From Lepidostoma basale (taxonomy: Eukaryota > Arthropoda > Insecta > Trichoptera > Lepidostomatidae), in the NCBI GenBank assembly GCA_022606425.2, contig JAHDVF020001325.1:62001-126000 (forward strand): a stretch of DNA of 64,000 bases, read 5' to 3'. Below, piece by piece: positions 1-10,989 of the stretch. Within the stretch, counting starts at the first letter, position 1, and each line of letters starts with the position of its first letter. The notes under the pieces were generated by a model. The model did not search any database, was not told the DNA's origin, and was given only the letters and a program-made list of their open reading frames with translations. The position numbers and the translations under genes are program-made.

Positions 1-30
1 ATATGATGTCATTATTGAAAGATTTTATAT

Positions 31-445
31 GGAGAAACAAGGACATGAGGACTAACAGCTAGGTACGCATTTATAAGACCTGTGTGTGACCAATCCTCAC
101 ATATGGCATTGAATTGAGGGCAGACACTGTCAAGACAAAGAGCATGCTCAGGACAACCGAGATGAAAACATTCCGCGCTATAGCTGACAAAACCCTACGT
201 GATCGAGTTAGGAATACAGAAATCCGAGAAATCTGTGAGGTCGAAGATGTGGTCAGATGGGGATGTCAAAGACGGCAATACTGGCATGAACATATAGAAA
301 GAATGAGCTCAAATAGAATACCACACATAGCTCTCCATGGAACGCCAAACGGACAACGCCGTCAAGGAAAACCCCCAAAACGGTGGAGAGAAAGTTGGAG
401 TTCAGCGTCTCAAGAGAATCCGCCTGAAATAACAGACTCCTGAGT
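31..445 (+). pseudogene. RTE-F LINE C-terminal fragment
   Basis: Decayed C-terminal end of an RTE-like LINE ORF. An open stretch from 114 encodes TLRDRVRNTEIREICEVEDV, then a WHEHIERM block and a GKPPKRWRESW block, the order seen in the post-RT region of such LINEs. Upstream bases (31-113) still read as the preceding WRNKDMR and ICVRP-like segments in another frame, so a frameshift separates them. Related copies lie at 31.0, 31.4, 43.6 and inside the 44.4-46.1 kb array. No RT motif is present; it cannot be functional. Confidence 0.7.
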
Positions 446-1050
446 CTATCGAAAGTAAAGATGAAGAATTAGAATATGTTTTACCATGGAGAGACATTAA
501 AATGAACGAATTTTTTTTATTGTAAATGCATTTTAAGAATAATATTGTTTGAAAATGCATTTATATCAATGGAAATGCTAATTTTAAGCGAAATAAAAAG
601 CGAAAACGAAAACGGAAGTTTTAATGAATGTACAAAATTAATTTACATTTTTCTCGCCTTCAATGAATTTACAACACACAATATGCTATTAATTCACTGC
701 TGTATGTGAATACCCTCAAACGATGTTCATAATCATGTTTCCAGCACGGTTATTTCAATTAGTTCAGGCATTTGCCGGGCTTCAATAGGTTAAAAATAAT
801 TAACTCGAATTAAATTGCAAAACTCCGAACTGGAATGATACACAAGTCCGAAATGTTTTCGGGGAAATTTGAGCAAAACTGCTCTGGAAAATCGTAATAA
901 TTTCTGTTGCCTTATTCGACCACATTGCAACTCTTGGAATATGTCGGAAAAGGTTTGAGCCAGGGGTGGACGTAATCTTTTTTAGTTTCTACATAAACAC
1001 ACTTGTTTATTGTTTCTTGACTAACTATGTAAAATTACAAATTTAATTTG

Positions 1051-1560
1051 TTTTTTTTTTAATGTATACATATACTTGTACACAAAAACTGGATTTTACC
1101 CATTGCGGTTTAATAATTTTTTAAGGATTAATTGTATCTCAATATAGACGAAGATGTAAATTGTTTTTTTTTTTAAACAGAATATGGTAGTCGAGACGTT
1201 TACAGGACTTATGACCTGTCATTGATTGGGTAAAGCGATCACTTTATGTTAACAACATTCCCCATTCCGCACTTCTTACGACCACCACGTCTACCAAATT
1301 TTTGGAAGTTGTATATATGTTACTATGTTAAAAAACTTCACATTTTTTTAGGTAAACTTACACTAGCGCCATCTATTGGGATTGTTAGTAAATTATTTTT
1401 ATCATTATTATTATTATTATTATTACTTTTATTGTTATTATTAATATTATTACATTATTAATATAATTATTATTATTAAATAAAATAAAAAGTAAAACTA
1501 AAATAAAAAAAAACAATTTACTACTTCGTCTATATTGAGATACAATTAACCTTTAAATTT
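1051..1560. repeat. J repeat, copy 1 (palindromic)
   Basis: Starts with the J terminus GTATACATATACTTGTA, continues through the block coding for the phrase GACCTGTCATTGATTGGG, and closes with an inverted block (TCTATATTGAGATACAATTA, 1530-1549) matching the left arm. Shared with copies at 1.8, 26.6, 28.4, 34.3 and 36.1 kb. It resembles a non-autonomous DNA element; no coding capacity is seen. Confidence 0.7.
1398..1480. repeat. (ATT)n microsatellite
   Basis: Imperfect run of TTA/ATT triplets inside J copy 1. The short open frame through it is a poly-Leu artefact. Confidence 0.8.
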
Positions 1561-1799
1561 TCATATTAAGCTCTCACATTGAGTTTAGATATTTAAAAGT
1601 ATTGAATATGTAAAGTTAAATGAACACTTTGTATTTAACCACGGATTTGCAATTATATTTGACAGCCAAGCATTTTGAATTTGAAATAATATGTAATTAA
1701 ACCTGTAGAAAACAGACGCTTACGTTAATATTAAATATTTATATTGGTATTATCTGGTTGGGTATGACTATAACATAAAATAAACAGTTTTTACAACAT

Positions 1800-2110
1800 T
1801 TTGAATGTATACAAATACTTGTAGACGAACAACTGGATTTCACCCTTTGCCGGCTATCAATTCAAGAATCAATTGTATCTCAATAGAGACTAAGATGCAA
1901 ATTGGAAACAGAATATGGTCGATCGAGGTGTTTACAGGACTTATGACCTGTCATTGGTTGGGTTAAGCGCACGCTTTATGTAATTCAACTTTCCCCATTC
2001 CACCTGTGAAAGGCTACCGCCATTTTACCGCATTGCTTGAAACCGCCTGGAGATGTCACTCCAATCTATACGACGCTTAGAATTTTAATAATATTTGACT
2101 AATTTCACTT
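1800..2110. repeat. J repeat, copy 2
   Basis: Shows the J terminus (GTATACAAATACTTGTAGAC), the AATAGAGACTAAGATGCAAA block and the ACCTGTCATTGGTTGGGTTA block in the same order as the other copies. It ends near the CGCCTGGAGATGTCACTCC sequence, which recurs inverted at about 34.5 kb, so that sequence belongs to the repeat. Confidence 0.65.
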
Positions 2111-2205
2111 ATACCCAAATTTCAAAAGGGCAATATAAAAACTAAAAGTTTTATGTTGTCCTGATGAAACTCGATTACAACCAAAACTAGTCGGCATAAA
2201 ATATT

Positions 2206-2495
2206 AAAATACCGCGGAGAGAAATGCACAAGGGTCACCGATATAGCGATACGCATTGCGAGGATGAAGTGGCAATGGGCTGGACACGTGTGCCGACAGG
2301 ATGATGGAATATGGAGTAAGTGGGTTACTGAATCGAGGCCAAGGTTGGGCCGGAGAAGTGTCAGGGGACAGCCCACCGGGTGGAGCTGTGATATTGTGCG
2401 GACAGCGGGAAAGGTCTGAAGAACATTGGCAAGAGACGTGAGATGAAGAGGCTTACGTCCAGCAGTGAACGGAGACAGGCTAATGAAGATTAAAA
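2206..2495 (+). pseudogene. RTE-B-like LINE C-terminal fragment
   Basis: Translates, with one internal stop, as IAIRIARMKWQWAGHVCRQD followed by a WSKWVTESRPR block and a GRRSVRGQP block, matching the ALRIGGLKWRWAGHICR region of the RTE-B ORF at 16.2-18.0 kb. The 3' end reads like EEAYVQQW with frameshifts. No RT domain remains. Confidence 0.65.
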
Positions 2496-2556
2496 TTCCG
2501 TGGTAAATATAGTGTTTTTAAAAAAAATATATTATTCTTAATTTCAATAATAAAAA

Positions 2557-2655
2557 CTAACTAACTAACTAACCATAATGAACTGCCACACTTTCCTTTC
2601 CTGACATATTTCTCTCGCTTCCTCAACATTCATTTATCGTGTCATGCACGCGCAT
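2557..2655 (-). mobile_element. RTE-A 3' end, short
   Basis: Minus-strand RTE-A terminus: tail read as (CTAA)n on the + strand followed by CCATAATGAACTGCCACAC and the EEAREIC and TRCMN coding region, then broken off. Only the last ~90 bases of the element are present. Confidence 0.75.
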
Positions 2656-2914
2656 TATTTAGAATCAGGAAACAAATTAACCCCCACCACTATCATTTAT
2701 TATATAAACCAAATAAATTACCGAAACTTGCAAGCTGCCGAAACCGGTCGAACATAAATACAAGTGGAAGCACACTAAATACATAATAATAAAGAAATTT
2801 TTTGTAATTTATTTTTTAGTTTTCATTATTTTGAATGAACTTCAACCAAGAAATTTCAATTAAAAACATTAATTAAATTATGTAAAACTCTATACAAAAT
2901 AATAAATATAAATG

Positions 2915-3035
2915 AAAACGTTTGTCTTTTAGGAGTTTTATTAAATTTAATATGGAATGACATGTTTGACCCATCTAAAGCATTATCAAATGCATTTGAC
3001 AGACGTTTTCATGTTTATTAATTACTAAGAAATAG
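2915..3035. repeat. HH-H repeat fragment
   Basis: Matches the HH-H family (AATGAAAACG..., GGAATGACATGTTTGACCC, then AAAGCATTATCAAATG). It carries the degenerate hammerhead-like centre of that family on the minus strand. See the better copy at 62.35 kb. Confidence 0.55.
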
Positions 3036-3094
3036 ACTGATGTTATTTAAAAAATAAATCATTCTGTCTTTGTGCAAAACTCAAAGGATATAAA

Positions 3095-3490
3095 ACTAAA
3101 AAGTCCATTGTTTTGGCCGAAACACTATGATACCTTAACATTTTAAACTGTTAAATTAAATAATTAAATAACATTGTTTTTGTATCACAGTTGTATTTTA
3201 TTTTACGCGATAGCTGTTTCATCAACATTTGTTAACATTATCAGGTGTTACAAAAATATATCAAATGTCGAATTTTATGTATTTGTTCCTTTGTCAATTT
3301 AAATCATTTGTAAAATTATTCAAATTGACAAAGGAACAAATAAAGATTGGAATAATCTCGAAAATTCGACATTTGATATATTATTGTAACACCTGATGAT
3401 GTCAACATAGGTTGATGAAACAGCTGTCGCGTAAAATAAAATACAACTGTGATACAAAAACAATGCTATTTAATTTAACGGTTTAGGATA
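3095..3490. mobile_element. HH-G fold-back element, copy 1
   Basis: A large imperfect palindrome. The left arm contains TCACAGTTGTATTTTATTTT and the right arm AAAATAAAATACAACTGTGA; the arms fold around a centre that is itself inverted (TTGTTCCTTTGTCAATTT and AAATTGACAAAGGAACAA). The outer edge AGTCCATTGTTTTGGCCGAA recurs at 11.55, 18.62 and 29.84 kb. Each arm carries a hammerhead-like core: degenerate on the minus strand (CTGATAA, about 3210-3250) and intact on the plus strand. Confidence 0.75.
3384..3446 (+). ncRNA. Hammerhead ribozyme-like motif (HH-G), intact core
   Basis: CTGATGA at 3393-3399; helix II GTCAAC (3401-3406) pairs with GTTGAT (3411-3416); GAAA at 3417-3420; helix III ACAGCTGT (3420-3427) is self-complementary; H17 is C3428, giving GUC. 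Helix I: ACAC (3389-3392) against GCGT (3429-3432) with one A.C mismatch, plus distal TTGTA (3384-3388) against TACAA (3442-3446). All invariant core bases are present. Cleavage is inferred, not shown. Confidence 0.6.
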
Positions 3491-3970
3491 TTAAACTGAT
3501 TATCATAAATTAGGTAAAAATTATTCCGTTTAGTTAAATAATAGTCACGCGATGTGGTAAATTAATATCGTTTCATATTCAAATAAGATTTGTAAGCATA
3601 ATGTGCACGTTAATTTGTTACTTTGTATCCATGAAATTTCTTTCTAAGAAATCTATGATCGATATTTTAAACTTTTTTTAAAATCTCACGAGACGGCAGT
3701 GGCCGAAGTCTAAATTTCATATTTACTCATTCGCAACCCCGCGTCCGGAAATATATGAACATGGAAAGGGATCTCTTCCGGCCGCAGAGATGCTGGCGAT
3801 TAATAATTTCTACAGCTTCCCTATAGCGAGGCATCCCCGATGTTTCAACCCTTATTTTATTTTTAGAGCGCCAGAAATGCTCGATATTCTGTAATTATTA
3901 TAAGAAGAAAACTTTTTAATATTTTTTGAATTTTTAGGGTTTCATATGTGTACAACCATTTTTCAACTAA

Positions 3971-4013
3971 AAACTAACTAACCATCAGAATGAATGGACT
4001 GCCACACTTTAAC
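3971..4013 (-). mobile_element. RTE-A 3' end, very short
   Basis: Tail CTAACTAACCATCA followed by ATGGACTGCCACACTTT, the last ~35 bases of RTE-A on the minus strand. The rest is missing. Confidence 0.65.
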
Positions 4014-4320
4014 CCTTAACGTACCGTGTTCAAAACAAAACGCTCGCTCCCATGTGGTCAATTCAGTTTACCGCTAACTTTATCTATAAATATTCAGCAT
4101 ATAACTCGATGAATCAAAATTTTATTTATGTCATCTTGTAAGGAATTTCATTATGAATAGATCGATATCTATAACATACATGGATTATTTGAAAAACATA
4201 TCATTATTAATTTTTTTCTGGAACCATGCGATTTCTGATATAGAATGACGAGACAGCATATGAACAACTGACAGCAAGTATGAACTTGTCTCGCCCCGCC
4301 GCACCGCGGCGCTATAATTT

Positions 4321-4563
4321 TACGTATGATAAAGGCACCTAGGCAAAATGTATATTACGTTCAAGACAACGAGTACGTATTAATATTTGTCCCTCTTGGT
4401 AAAGTGTTAATATTTTCACAGTTCTGATATTATTAGTTGCGTGCTGCGTTTCCGTCCACAATCGGTATTATTACGTATGAGAAAAGGCCAAACATATAAT
4501 TTATAATACGTTCAAAACAGCGAGTAAGTATTTGTCACTTTTGATAAAGTTGTAAATATTAGC
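4321..4563. repeat. Two diverged direct repeats
   Basis: 4321-4420 and 4472-4563 share, in order, TACGTATGA, a TATATTACGTTCAA-type block, an ACGAGTACGTATT-type block and TTGTCCCTCTTGGTAAAGTG-type block. Substitutions and small indels suggest an old local duplication with a period near 150 bp. No coding sense seen. Confidence 0.5.
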
Positions 4564-4604
4564 AAAACAAATTCTACCTTAACACGAATGAAGGTGAGGG
4601 CAGT

Positions 4605-5915
4605 CTTAAAATTTTTTTTTTCTTCTTCTTCTTCCTGTGCCGTGTCAGGTCCCCCCGACGTTGGCGATCACTCCGGCGAAAACCTCCCTGTCCTGCGCTG
4701 CCCGAAACAGGTCATCCACCGTCCCCATTCCGGTCCACTCTCTAATGTTGCGCAGCCAGGACATCTGTTTTCTGCCAACTCCCCGTCTTCCCTCTATCTT
4801 GCCCTCCAATATAAGTCGGAGGAGGCGGTACTTTTCTCCACGCAGCACGTGACCCAAATATGAGACCTTTTTCACTTTGACATTCGACAACAGCTCTCTC
4901 TTGGCTCCGGCTCTCCTAAGTACTTCGACGTTACTGACCTTTTCGGTCCAAGGTATACGAAGCATTCTTCTGTGTATCCACATTTCGAATGCTTCTAACC
5001 GATTCATTACGTTCACTTTTAGAGTCCATGTTTCACTTCCGTATAATAGAGCTGACCATATGTAAGCTTTTATCATTCTTTGTCGAAGTTTAAGATTTAA
5101 ATTATCGTCACAGAAGAAGGGTCTCATCTTATTAAATGCAGCACGTGCAACTTCTATTCTACTTTTTACTTCTGTATCTGGGTCGAGTGTTTTAGTAATG
5201 ATACTGGTCAACCATTTCGATATTTACTCCTTTTCGTCGCAAAGATGATCCAGAATAATCAAGTCTTCCAAACGACATCCACTTGGTCTTAGCGACATTT
5301 ATTGTCAGACCCAATTCTTCTCCAGCCGTGTCAATCTTATTTAGGAGCTCTTGGAGATCAGGTATACTTTCAGCCAATATGACTGTATCGTCAGCATATC
5401 TGATATTATTTATAACGACTCCATTGATCTTCACTCCAAGGCTAGAGTTTTCTAGAGTTCTTTGGAAAACTTTATTGGAGTACAGATTAAACAATAGAGG
5501 TGACAGAATACAACCTTGTCGAACTCCTCTTTGTATAGCTATAGCCTCTGTATTTCCACTTCCATATCTGATCTTTGCCGTTTGACACCAGTAGAGGTTT
5601 CTTATGAAATTCAGGTCTTTGGAGTCAATGTTACAGTCTTTGAGCATCTCCATGAGTGTCGTGTGCCTTACCCTGTCAAACGCTTTTTCATAATCGATGA
5701 AGCATGCAAACACCTCTTTGCGTTGATCTCGACACTTCTGTAGCAGGACATTGACTGCCAGTAGCGCTTCTCTGGTTCCGAATGCATTTCGGAATCCGAA
5801 TTGTGTGTCATCTAGATCTTGCTCGCACTTGTTTCTTATTCGGGCATGTATAATTTTAAGAAACAGTTTTAGTACATGACTCATTAGGCTAATCATGCGA
5901 TAGTGCTTAAAAAAT
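4605..5915 (-). pseudogene. RTE-E LINE reverse transcriptase, frameshifted and 5'-truncated
   Basis: Two minus-strand frames make one RT. Frame 1 (5896-5192) starts inside the YRMISLMSHVLK block and holds the FIDYEKAFDRV motif, RGVRQGCILSPLLFNLY, and the catalytic YADDTVILAE. Frame 2 (5211-4645) resumes after VDQYHY with SIITKTLDPDTEV, then LLYGSETWTL and the LGHVLRGEKYRLLRLILEGK region, ending IANVGGT-stop. The overlap near 5192-5211 marks a one-base frameshift. The endonuclease and palm N-terminus are lost. The stop is about 13 bases before a (GAA)n tail at 4615-4632. A second 3' fragment lies at 20.47-20.85 kb. RTE-clade placement rests on the C-terminal layout and tail. Confidence 0.85.
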
Positions 5916-5919
5916 CTTA

Positions 5920-6340
5920 AAGAAACTCAATTGACCACATGGAAACGCGACGGTTAACCGATGCGGCACTCCATCCTTCTCTTTTCGCCCCCGCGGGAGA
6001 CGCGGTGTGATGGGTTGCGAACCTCATCGCTACCAAAAGGCATCTTCTGCGCACACTTTGATCGTCTAACGTCCACAAAATAAATCGAAAACAAATAATA
6101 TACAATACAATGATATAAAATATAATAACAAAATAAAAATAAAATAACACATAATGTTCTTTTAGATGGTGCACATATTATAGACTTGACGATCCGGACT
6201 AATAATACTAATGGATACTACCATAATATCTAATTTATACTACCATAATATCTAATTATTATTCTTTTTCTTATTTAAGACCTTTCATCTTTTGTCAGGC
6301 TGGAATCTATTGGGAAGTCCTTTTTAAGAACTCCTTTAAC
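5920..6340. other. Unassigned spacer
   Basis: Begins with a GC-richer block (5920-6065, including CCCGCGGGAGACGCGG) and ends in AT-rich sequence with a short TACTACCATAATATCTAATT duplication (6218-6256). No gene or known repeat is recognisable. Confidence 0.4.
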
Positions 6341-6359
6341 TATAAAAATACAATAATAT

Positions 6360-6622
6360 ATGCAACGATGGGAAGAGAAATTAGTCTCCTTAGAGATCGA
6401 CGTTTTTCATATAAGTGAAAGGACGTTCAGGGGACAATTACTCTCGACTTTAGAAAGTAAATTTACTCTCGACTTTCCTAATATCGAACCATCTCTAATG
6501 CGTTCCTGGTGTTATGTTGAATGTACATAATATTTTACCTGTACTCAATAGCTGATTTAAACATTTATACTGTTTCTAATGCTGCTTTTAATATAATACT
6601 CTCTACGAATGAATAAATTTTT
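6360..6622 (+). pseudogene. Jockey-type LINE 3' end
   Basis: The reading around 6395-6460 matches the end of the Jockey-type ORF at 40.5-41.2 kb: an ISEGTFRRQ-like segment (ATAAGTGAAAGGACGTTCAG) and a following LLSTLES-like stop region. The 3' UTR words (CCATCTCTAATGCGTTCCTG, ACCTGTACTCAATAGCTG) are the complement of those at 40.53-40.60 kb. No internal domain remains. Confidence 0.65.
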
Positions 6623-6960
6623 TCTAACTAACCATCACATCATCTCCTCAAAGGAGTAGACAGAAAGAATGGTCCGCCACGCTTTTCTTTCCTGGCATAA
6701 TTCTCTCGCTTCATCAACATCGTGTCTTTCACACACGTCGATTTCTCCGATCCTCACGTGGCCGACATTCAATATTTGATTTGTTTTATTTTCACGTTTC
6801 ATCGGTCTTCCTCTATTTCTAGTTCCATTTACATCGTTAACAGATCATTTTTATACCATTCACTCTTTATTCATTCTTTCCATGTGTCCAAAGCATCTAA
6901 ATGATCATTTCATTATTTTATTCATAACCTTTTCATTCGCACTGCATTCACATCATGTTT
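6623..6960 (-). pseudogene. RTE-A 3' fragment
   Basis: Minus-strand RTE-A from the (TTAG)n tail through the SAYPFGE, CMNVEEAREICQ, HDQINQILNV and GTRNRGRPR regions up to a KIMKGS-like end near 6958. Several indels break the frame. About 330 bp of the 3' end survive. Confidence 0.8.
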
Positions 6961-7627
6961 TAATTGTTTTTTTTATCAAATAATCTAAGTAAGTTTTTTT
7001 ATAAACACCATAATTACTATTCCTAGGTGCTATGAATGACATTAAAATAAAGCAAACATAAAAATGGTGATTTGTTTCATTTGATTAATGAATCTTTGAG
7101 CTTGTTGCATTTTCCATAAATAAATGAATAATTAATCTAACTGAACAGGAAGTGGACAACTATAGTATTATTTTCCTAATAATTAATCATTAGTTTCCTA
7201 ACGAATTACTGCAAAAAAATGGTATAAATATTTTCCAGAGTGATTCCAGCTCAAATTTTCTATTAAATTAATTTCAACCCCTCCATATCCATTTTAGCAA
7301 TGCAGTATTTCACGTAGATATGTATTTTTATATTACAGACCTTTTTTTTATTTTCATTCTTCGCTAGTTTCAATCCAATGGATTGGTTAGAAGCAAAGTG
7401 TAACATATCTTTTGCTGGTTCATGGGATGCCATTTGGGCCTTTAATGTGGTAGTTTCCCGTTGCTTTCATTATAAACTTACAATAGTTACACTGTATTCC
7501 AATGAGTATACAACTCAAATTGTGACAAAGATGACAATTAACATATCGTCACCTGAGATTAAGAGGGTTCCAACTAACAAAATTTCACATTTGGCTTTTT
7601 TTCGTGAAAAGGGTTCTTACTAACCTT

Positions 7628-7893
7628 ATATCGCACCCTCAGGACGAAAACGACTCAATCGAAAAATCATATTGTTCGGAAATCGCAAAAGAAGTATGTA
7701 AATTGTGACACTTTCGTATTATTTCTTCGATTGTTTCGATTTCTTTAAAGTAATCGCAGTGTACTTACTTTAAAGAAATCGAAAAAATCGAAGAAATAAT
7801 ACGAAAGTGTCACAATTTACATACTTCTTTTGCGATTTCCGAACAATATGATTTTTCGAGTTGAGTCGTTTTCGTCCTGAAGGTGCGATATAT
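7628..7893. mobile_element. Long near-perfect hairpin, MITE-like
   Basis: Arms of about 120 bp (7631-7755 and 7768-7890) are almost perfect inverted copies: TCGCACCCTCAGGACGAAAA on the left mirrors TTTTCGTCCTGAAGGTGCGA on the right. Ends read TATATCGCACC and GGTGCGATATA, suggesting a TA-type target duplication. A second hairpin with TATATCG ends lies at 49.57 kb. No ORF. Transcription would give long dsRNA. Confidence 0.75.
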
Positions 7894-8196
7894 ACGTACA
7901 ATTAAAAAAAATGTTAAGTATCGTCATTTTGATGTTACGAAAATAATCAAGTTCCATCTGATCATTCAAAACACACGATTCACTGAAGAAGGATTCATTT
8001 ACACTTAGTTATACCAACTGTCACCAGAGAAAATTTACACGCTTCTCGGTAAAAGAATTTCATTTGCTTCAGATGGAACCCTTTTATTCCAAGATACACA
8101 AATAACCCACAAAACTTTGACTCCATATTTCTTAGCTTTTTACTTTTGACAGCTATAATCTTCTTACTATCAGGTGACGATATTCAATGATTACAT

Positions 8197-8256
8197 CATC
8201 ATCATCGGTCTTAAGTCGTCCAGTGTTGGAAATAGGCCTCCCTTCCCGACTTCCAT
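8197..8256 (-). mobile_element. RTE-B-type 3' tail fragment
   Basis: CATCATCATCAT tail, then sequence that on the minus strand reads like GEAYFQHWTT followed by stop, the family's terminal motif. Only ~60 bases remain. Confidence 0.5.
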
Positions 8257-8343
8257 TATTAGTATTATTCTTTTGTTAAATCGCTGTATAAAGTCACATA
8301 AATTTTCGTAAATTACCATATTCTGCTCCATTTTTTTCTGGTT

Positions 8344-8800
8344 TTAATCCTGGGGTTGGTTTGCACCAATTTCTTCTATTCTTCTCTTCCATTTTTCCCT
8401 GTCTTGTGCGGCACTTTTGAAATCTGCATATGATGAGCAGCGCACGTCCACCAACGGGTCCTCTAGGTAGTCTCGGCGTGGGCGTCTCCTAGAGTTTGTC
8501 CCTTCGGTCATACCCTCCATTATGGCATGCAAGAGGCCTTCTTGTCGTATTACATGGCCGATCCATCTTGCACGCCTTTCGGATAAGGTCCTGAGCAGGT
8601 GCCTTCCTCCTTCGATTTTTCGGAGAACCTCCTCATTCGTGATGTGGTCTCTTCAGGAAATTTCTTATAGTCTTCCACAGGACCACATCTCAAAAGCCTC
8701 TAGTCTCCGTTTATATTTTTCGGATAGGCACCATGTCTCGCCGTACATCAAGATACTCCATACAGGTCTTGATGAGGAGTATTCTCTGTTTTAGGTTTAT
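8344..8800 (-). pseudogene. RTE-D LINE C-terminal fragment
   Basis: On the minus strand an open piece (8532-8344) encodes MHAIMEGMTEGTNSRRRPRR, a DYLEDPLVDVRCSSYADF block, AAQDREKWK and a terminal NQPQD-stop. Upstream, in other frames, are a RTLSERRARWIGHVIRQ-like region and a YLDVRRD segment equivalent to the LYGSETW block. The stop is close to a GAAAA-rich end. A closely similar copy lies at 39.86 kb. Confidence 0.8.
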
Positions 8801-10025
8801 ATTATTCGATTCTATTATTTTCGACCTTTTATTAAATATAAATGCTCTATTTATAAGTGTTTACAAATGCTCCATATATTAGTGTATATAAACTGCAACG
8901 AGTTGAAGTTTCGTCTCGTTTGATAATGCCTTAGAATGGCGAAAGATGTCATACTTAAATGTTATAATAAAACTCCTGGAAAACTGTAGTTTTTTCATAT
9001 ACTCGTATATTAATAAAACACAGACTTTAAAACTAAAACATCATACAAAATTTACACATCATTATTTGATCACCTTTTAGCATCAATAAGTAAATAAAAA
9101 AATACAATTTTCGAAAGACAGAGAAAGGGGATTTTCAGCTGCTTTTCATTCTTGATATTTATTGTTTGTGCGAAATAAAGATTGCATATTTTTTGATCGA
9201 ATAAATCCTTTCCAAACTCACCCGTATAACGAGTTTTTCAGGTTGTACCAATTGTTGGAGAGTTACTCCCACTTTTCTCAGCAGATATCATTGGGGCTCC
9301 CCCTTCATCTAACCTTCCGCATCGTTGAACCTCCCTATGACCTTTTTATTTTTTTTCGCGATAGGATAGACCCCGAAACTCCCTCAATACCCGAAATCGC
9401 AATCTTACTTTGCTAGCATTTTACCTACATTTGTTCAATACCATGTGAATTCTAAGCAAAATAAAAATTTTATTCCGTTTACAATTGATGCGTTAGATTA
9501 TTTTTTAATATAAATAGCGGACCCGACAACTCTTCGCTATTTCTATTATATATTAACCCCTTACTACATGATTTTTTTTAATTTGTAAAAAAAATATATG
9601 TGTAAATGATTTTCCAAAAAAAATATTTTTTCCTATATAAAATACAAAAAAATATTTCTAGGTCTTCCTCTTTTTATCACTAGATTTTATACAATATTAT
9701 CCATAGTTTTGTATAAAAGTGATCATTTTATTACTTACCTAATGAAAATAATAGTAAGCCAGTGTAATATAATTATTTATGGCGTTTTACAAACAAAAAA
9801 AATAACACTTTTGAATATCACGTTTGTACAGAAAATCATAAACCGACAGTTGGAGACAGTCAAACGCACATCTAGTAAAACCAGAGACATCTAGCGAGAA
9901 GTTTGACAACTAGTAACGCGGATCATAAATACAACTTTAGTATTATTGCTAGAAGCAAGATATGTTTCATTATTTTGATGTTTTTTATGGCGAAAGATTA
10001 TTTTAGATCATATATGAGCCAGTAT
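8801..10025. other. AT-rich spacer without recognised genes
   Basis: Short open frames here (9162-9416, 9709-9894) show no family motifs. At 9514-9545 the words GACCCGACAACTCTTCGCTA resemble the Helitron terminus at 12.47 kb, so a decayed Helitron end may be present. Otherwise nothing recognised. Confidence 0.4.
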
Positions 10026-10029
10026 GCGG

Positions 10030-10940
10030 TAAGGGGTTAAAGAACTTTCTCTTTTTCTCCGGCGCTAGCCTAGCCTCCTCCAAGAAACGTCTCCATCCCG
10101 TCCTGTCTCTGGACGCCACCTATCAGTCTTGCTGCTCCAGGACCCGACAGTCTGCCACGGCAACTTCCAACCATCGCAGTCTCAGCCTGCCAACGCTTCT
10201 TCGATCTACTGGAATGTCAAACAACACTCTTTTGGGGAGCTCCAGATCCCCCATGCGGTGCAAGTGCCCTTACCAGCGCAGTCTGTTAATCTTTATAAAC
10301 TTGACCACGCTGACGTCCTGGTAGAGATTGTAAAGCTCTGACTATCTGACCATCCTTAATGGGTCCGAAGATTCTGCGGATCTTCGTTTCAAAGCAGTTC
10401 ATCTTTATATCATCACGTTTAGTGAGTGTTCAAGTCTCCGAGGCATGAAATCAGTTCCAATGAACTGAATATGTGAGAACTGGTCTAATCAGCGTTTTAT
10501 AAAGTGTGGTTTTTGTCTTTCTAGACAGTAAACACGACTTTAGGTGCTTATTGAGGCCAAAGTAGTATTTGTTTGCTGTGAATATCCTTTATCCAATCTC
10601 TTCACTGACATAATTTATTTTGTTAACTTAGCAGCCTAGGTATGTGAACTGTTTCACGGTCTCAAAGTGATTTATGTTGATATCAGTGGGTTGACTGTTA
10701 CTAGACAGCAATGTGACAGGTATGCTTTTCGTTTTGTCGCAGTCCCACTCTTCTGGCTAACCTCTCAAGAGCAACGAAAGCTTCTCTCAGGGCAGATTAC
10801 AATCTAGCGATAATATCACTATCGTCAGCATATGCCATTATTTGAACTGGCTTTGTGGAGATGGTTCCTCGTGTTTTGATGCCCAAGTCTTGTATGGCTT
10901 TCTCTAGAACTATGTTGAACAAAAGGCATGCTAAAGCTAT
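10030..10940 (-). pseudogene. Decayed non-LTR LINE RT and C-terminal region
   Basis: Minus-strand translation 10935-10797 gives LLFNIVLEKAIQDLGIKTRG and then VQIMAYADDSDIIA, an RT palm segment with the catalytic YADD. Downstream pieces down to 10050 read, in shifting frames, as the post-RT region with a GHLHRMGDLELPKRVLF-like and GRRWRFLEEARL-like end. Indels disrupt it throughout. Distinct from RTE-A, B, D, E and F. Confidence 0.65.
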
Positions 10941-10989
10941 GAGAACATTCGTACATAATATATGAATTAATTTTTTTTCCTTATTGTTC

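Noticed and set aside
1246..1461. Small membrane-like ORF with poly-Leu
   Set aside because: Comes from a TTA triplet run inside a J repeat.
3105..3125. GGCCGAAACACT at HH-G outer end as a second ribozyme
   Set aside because: Conserved in all copies but lacks a CTGANGA box upstream; probably a terminal feature.
5283..5743. Plus-strand ORFs opposite RTE-E
   Set aside because: Antisense shadows; the minus strand shows the YADD motif and the whole RT order.
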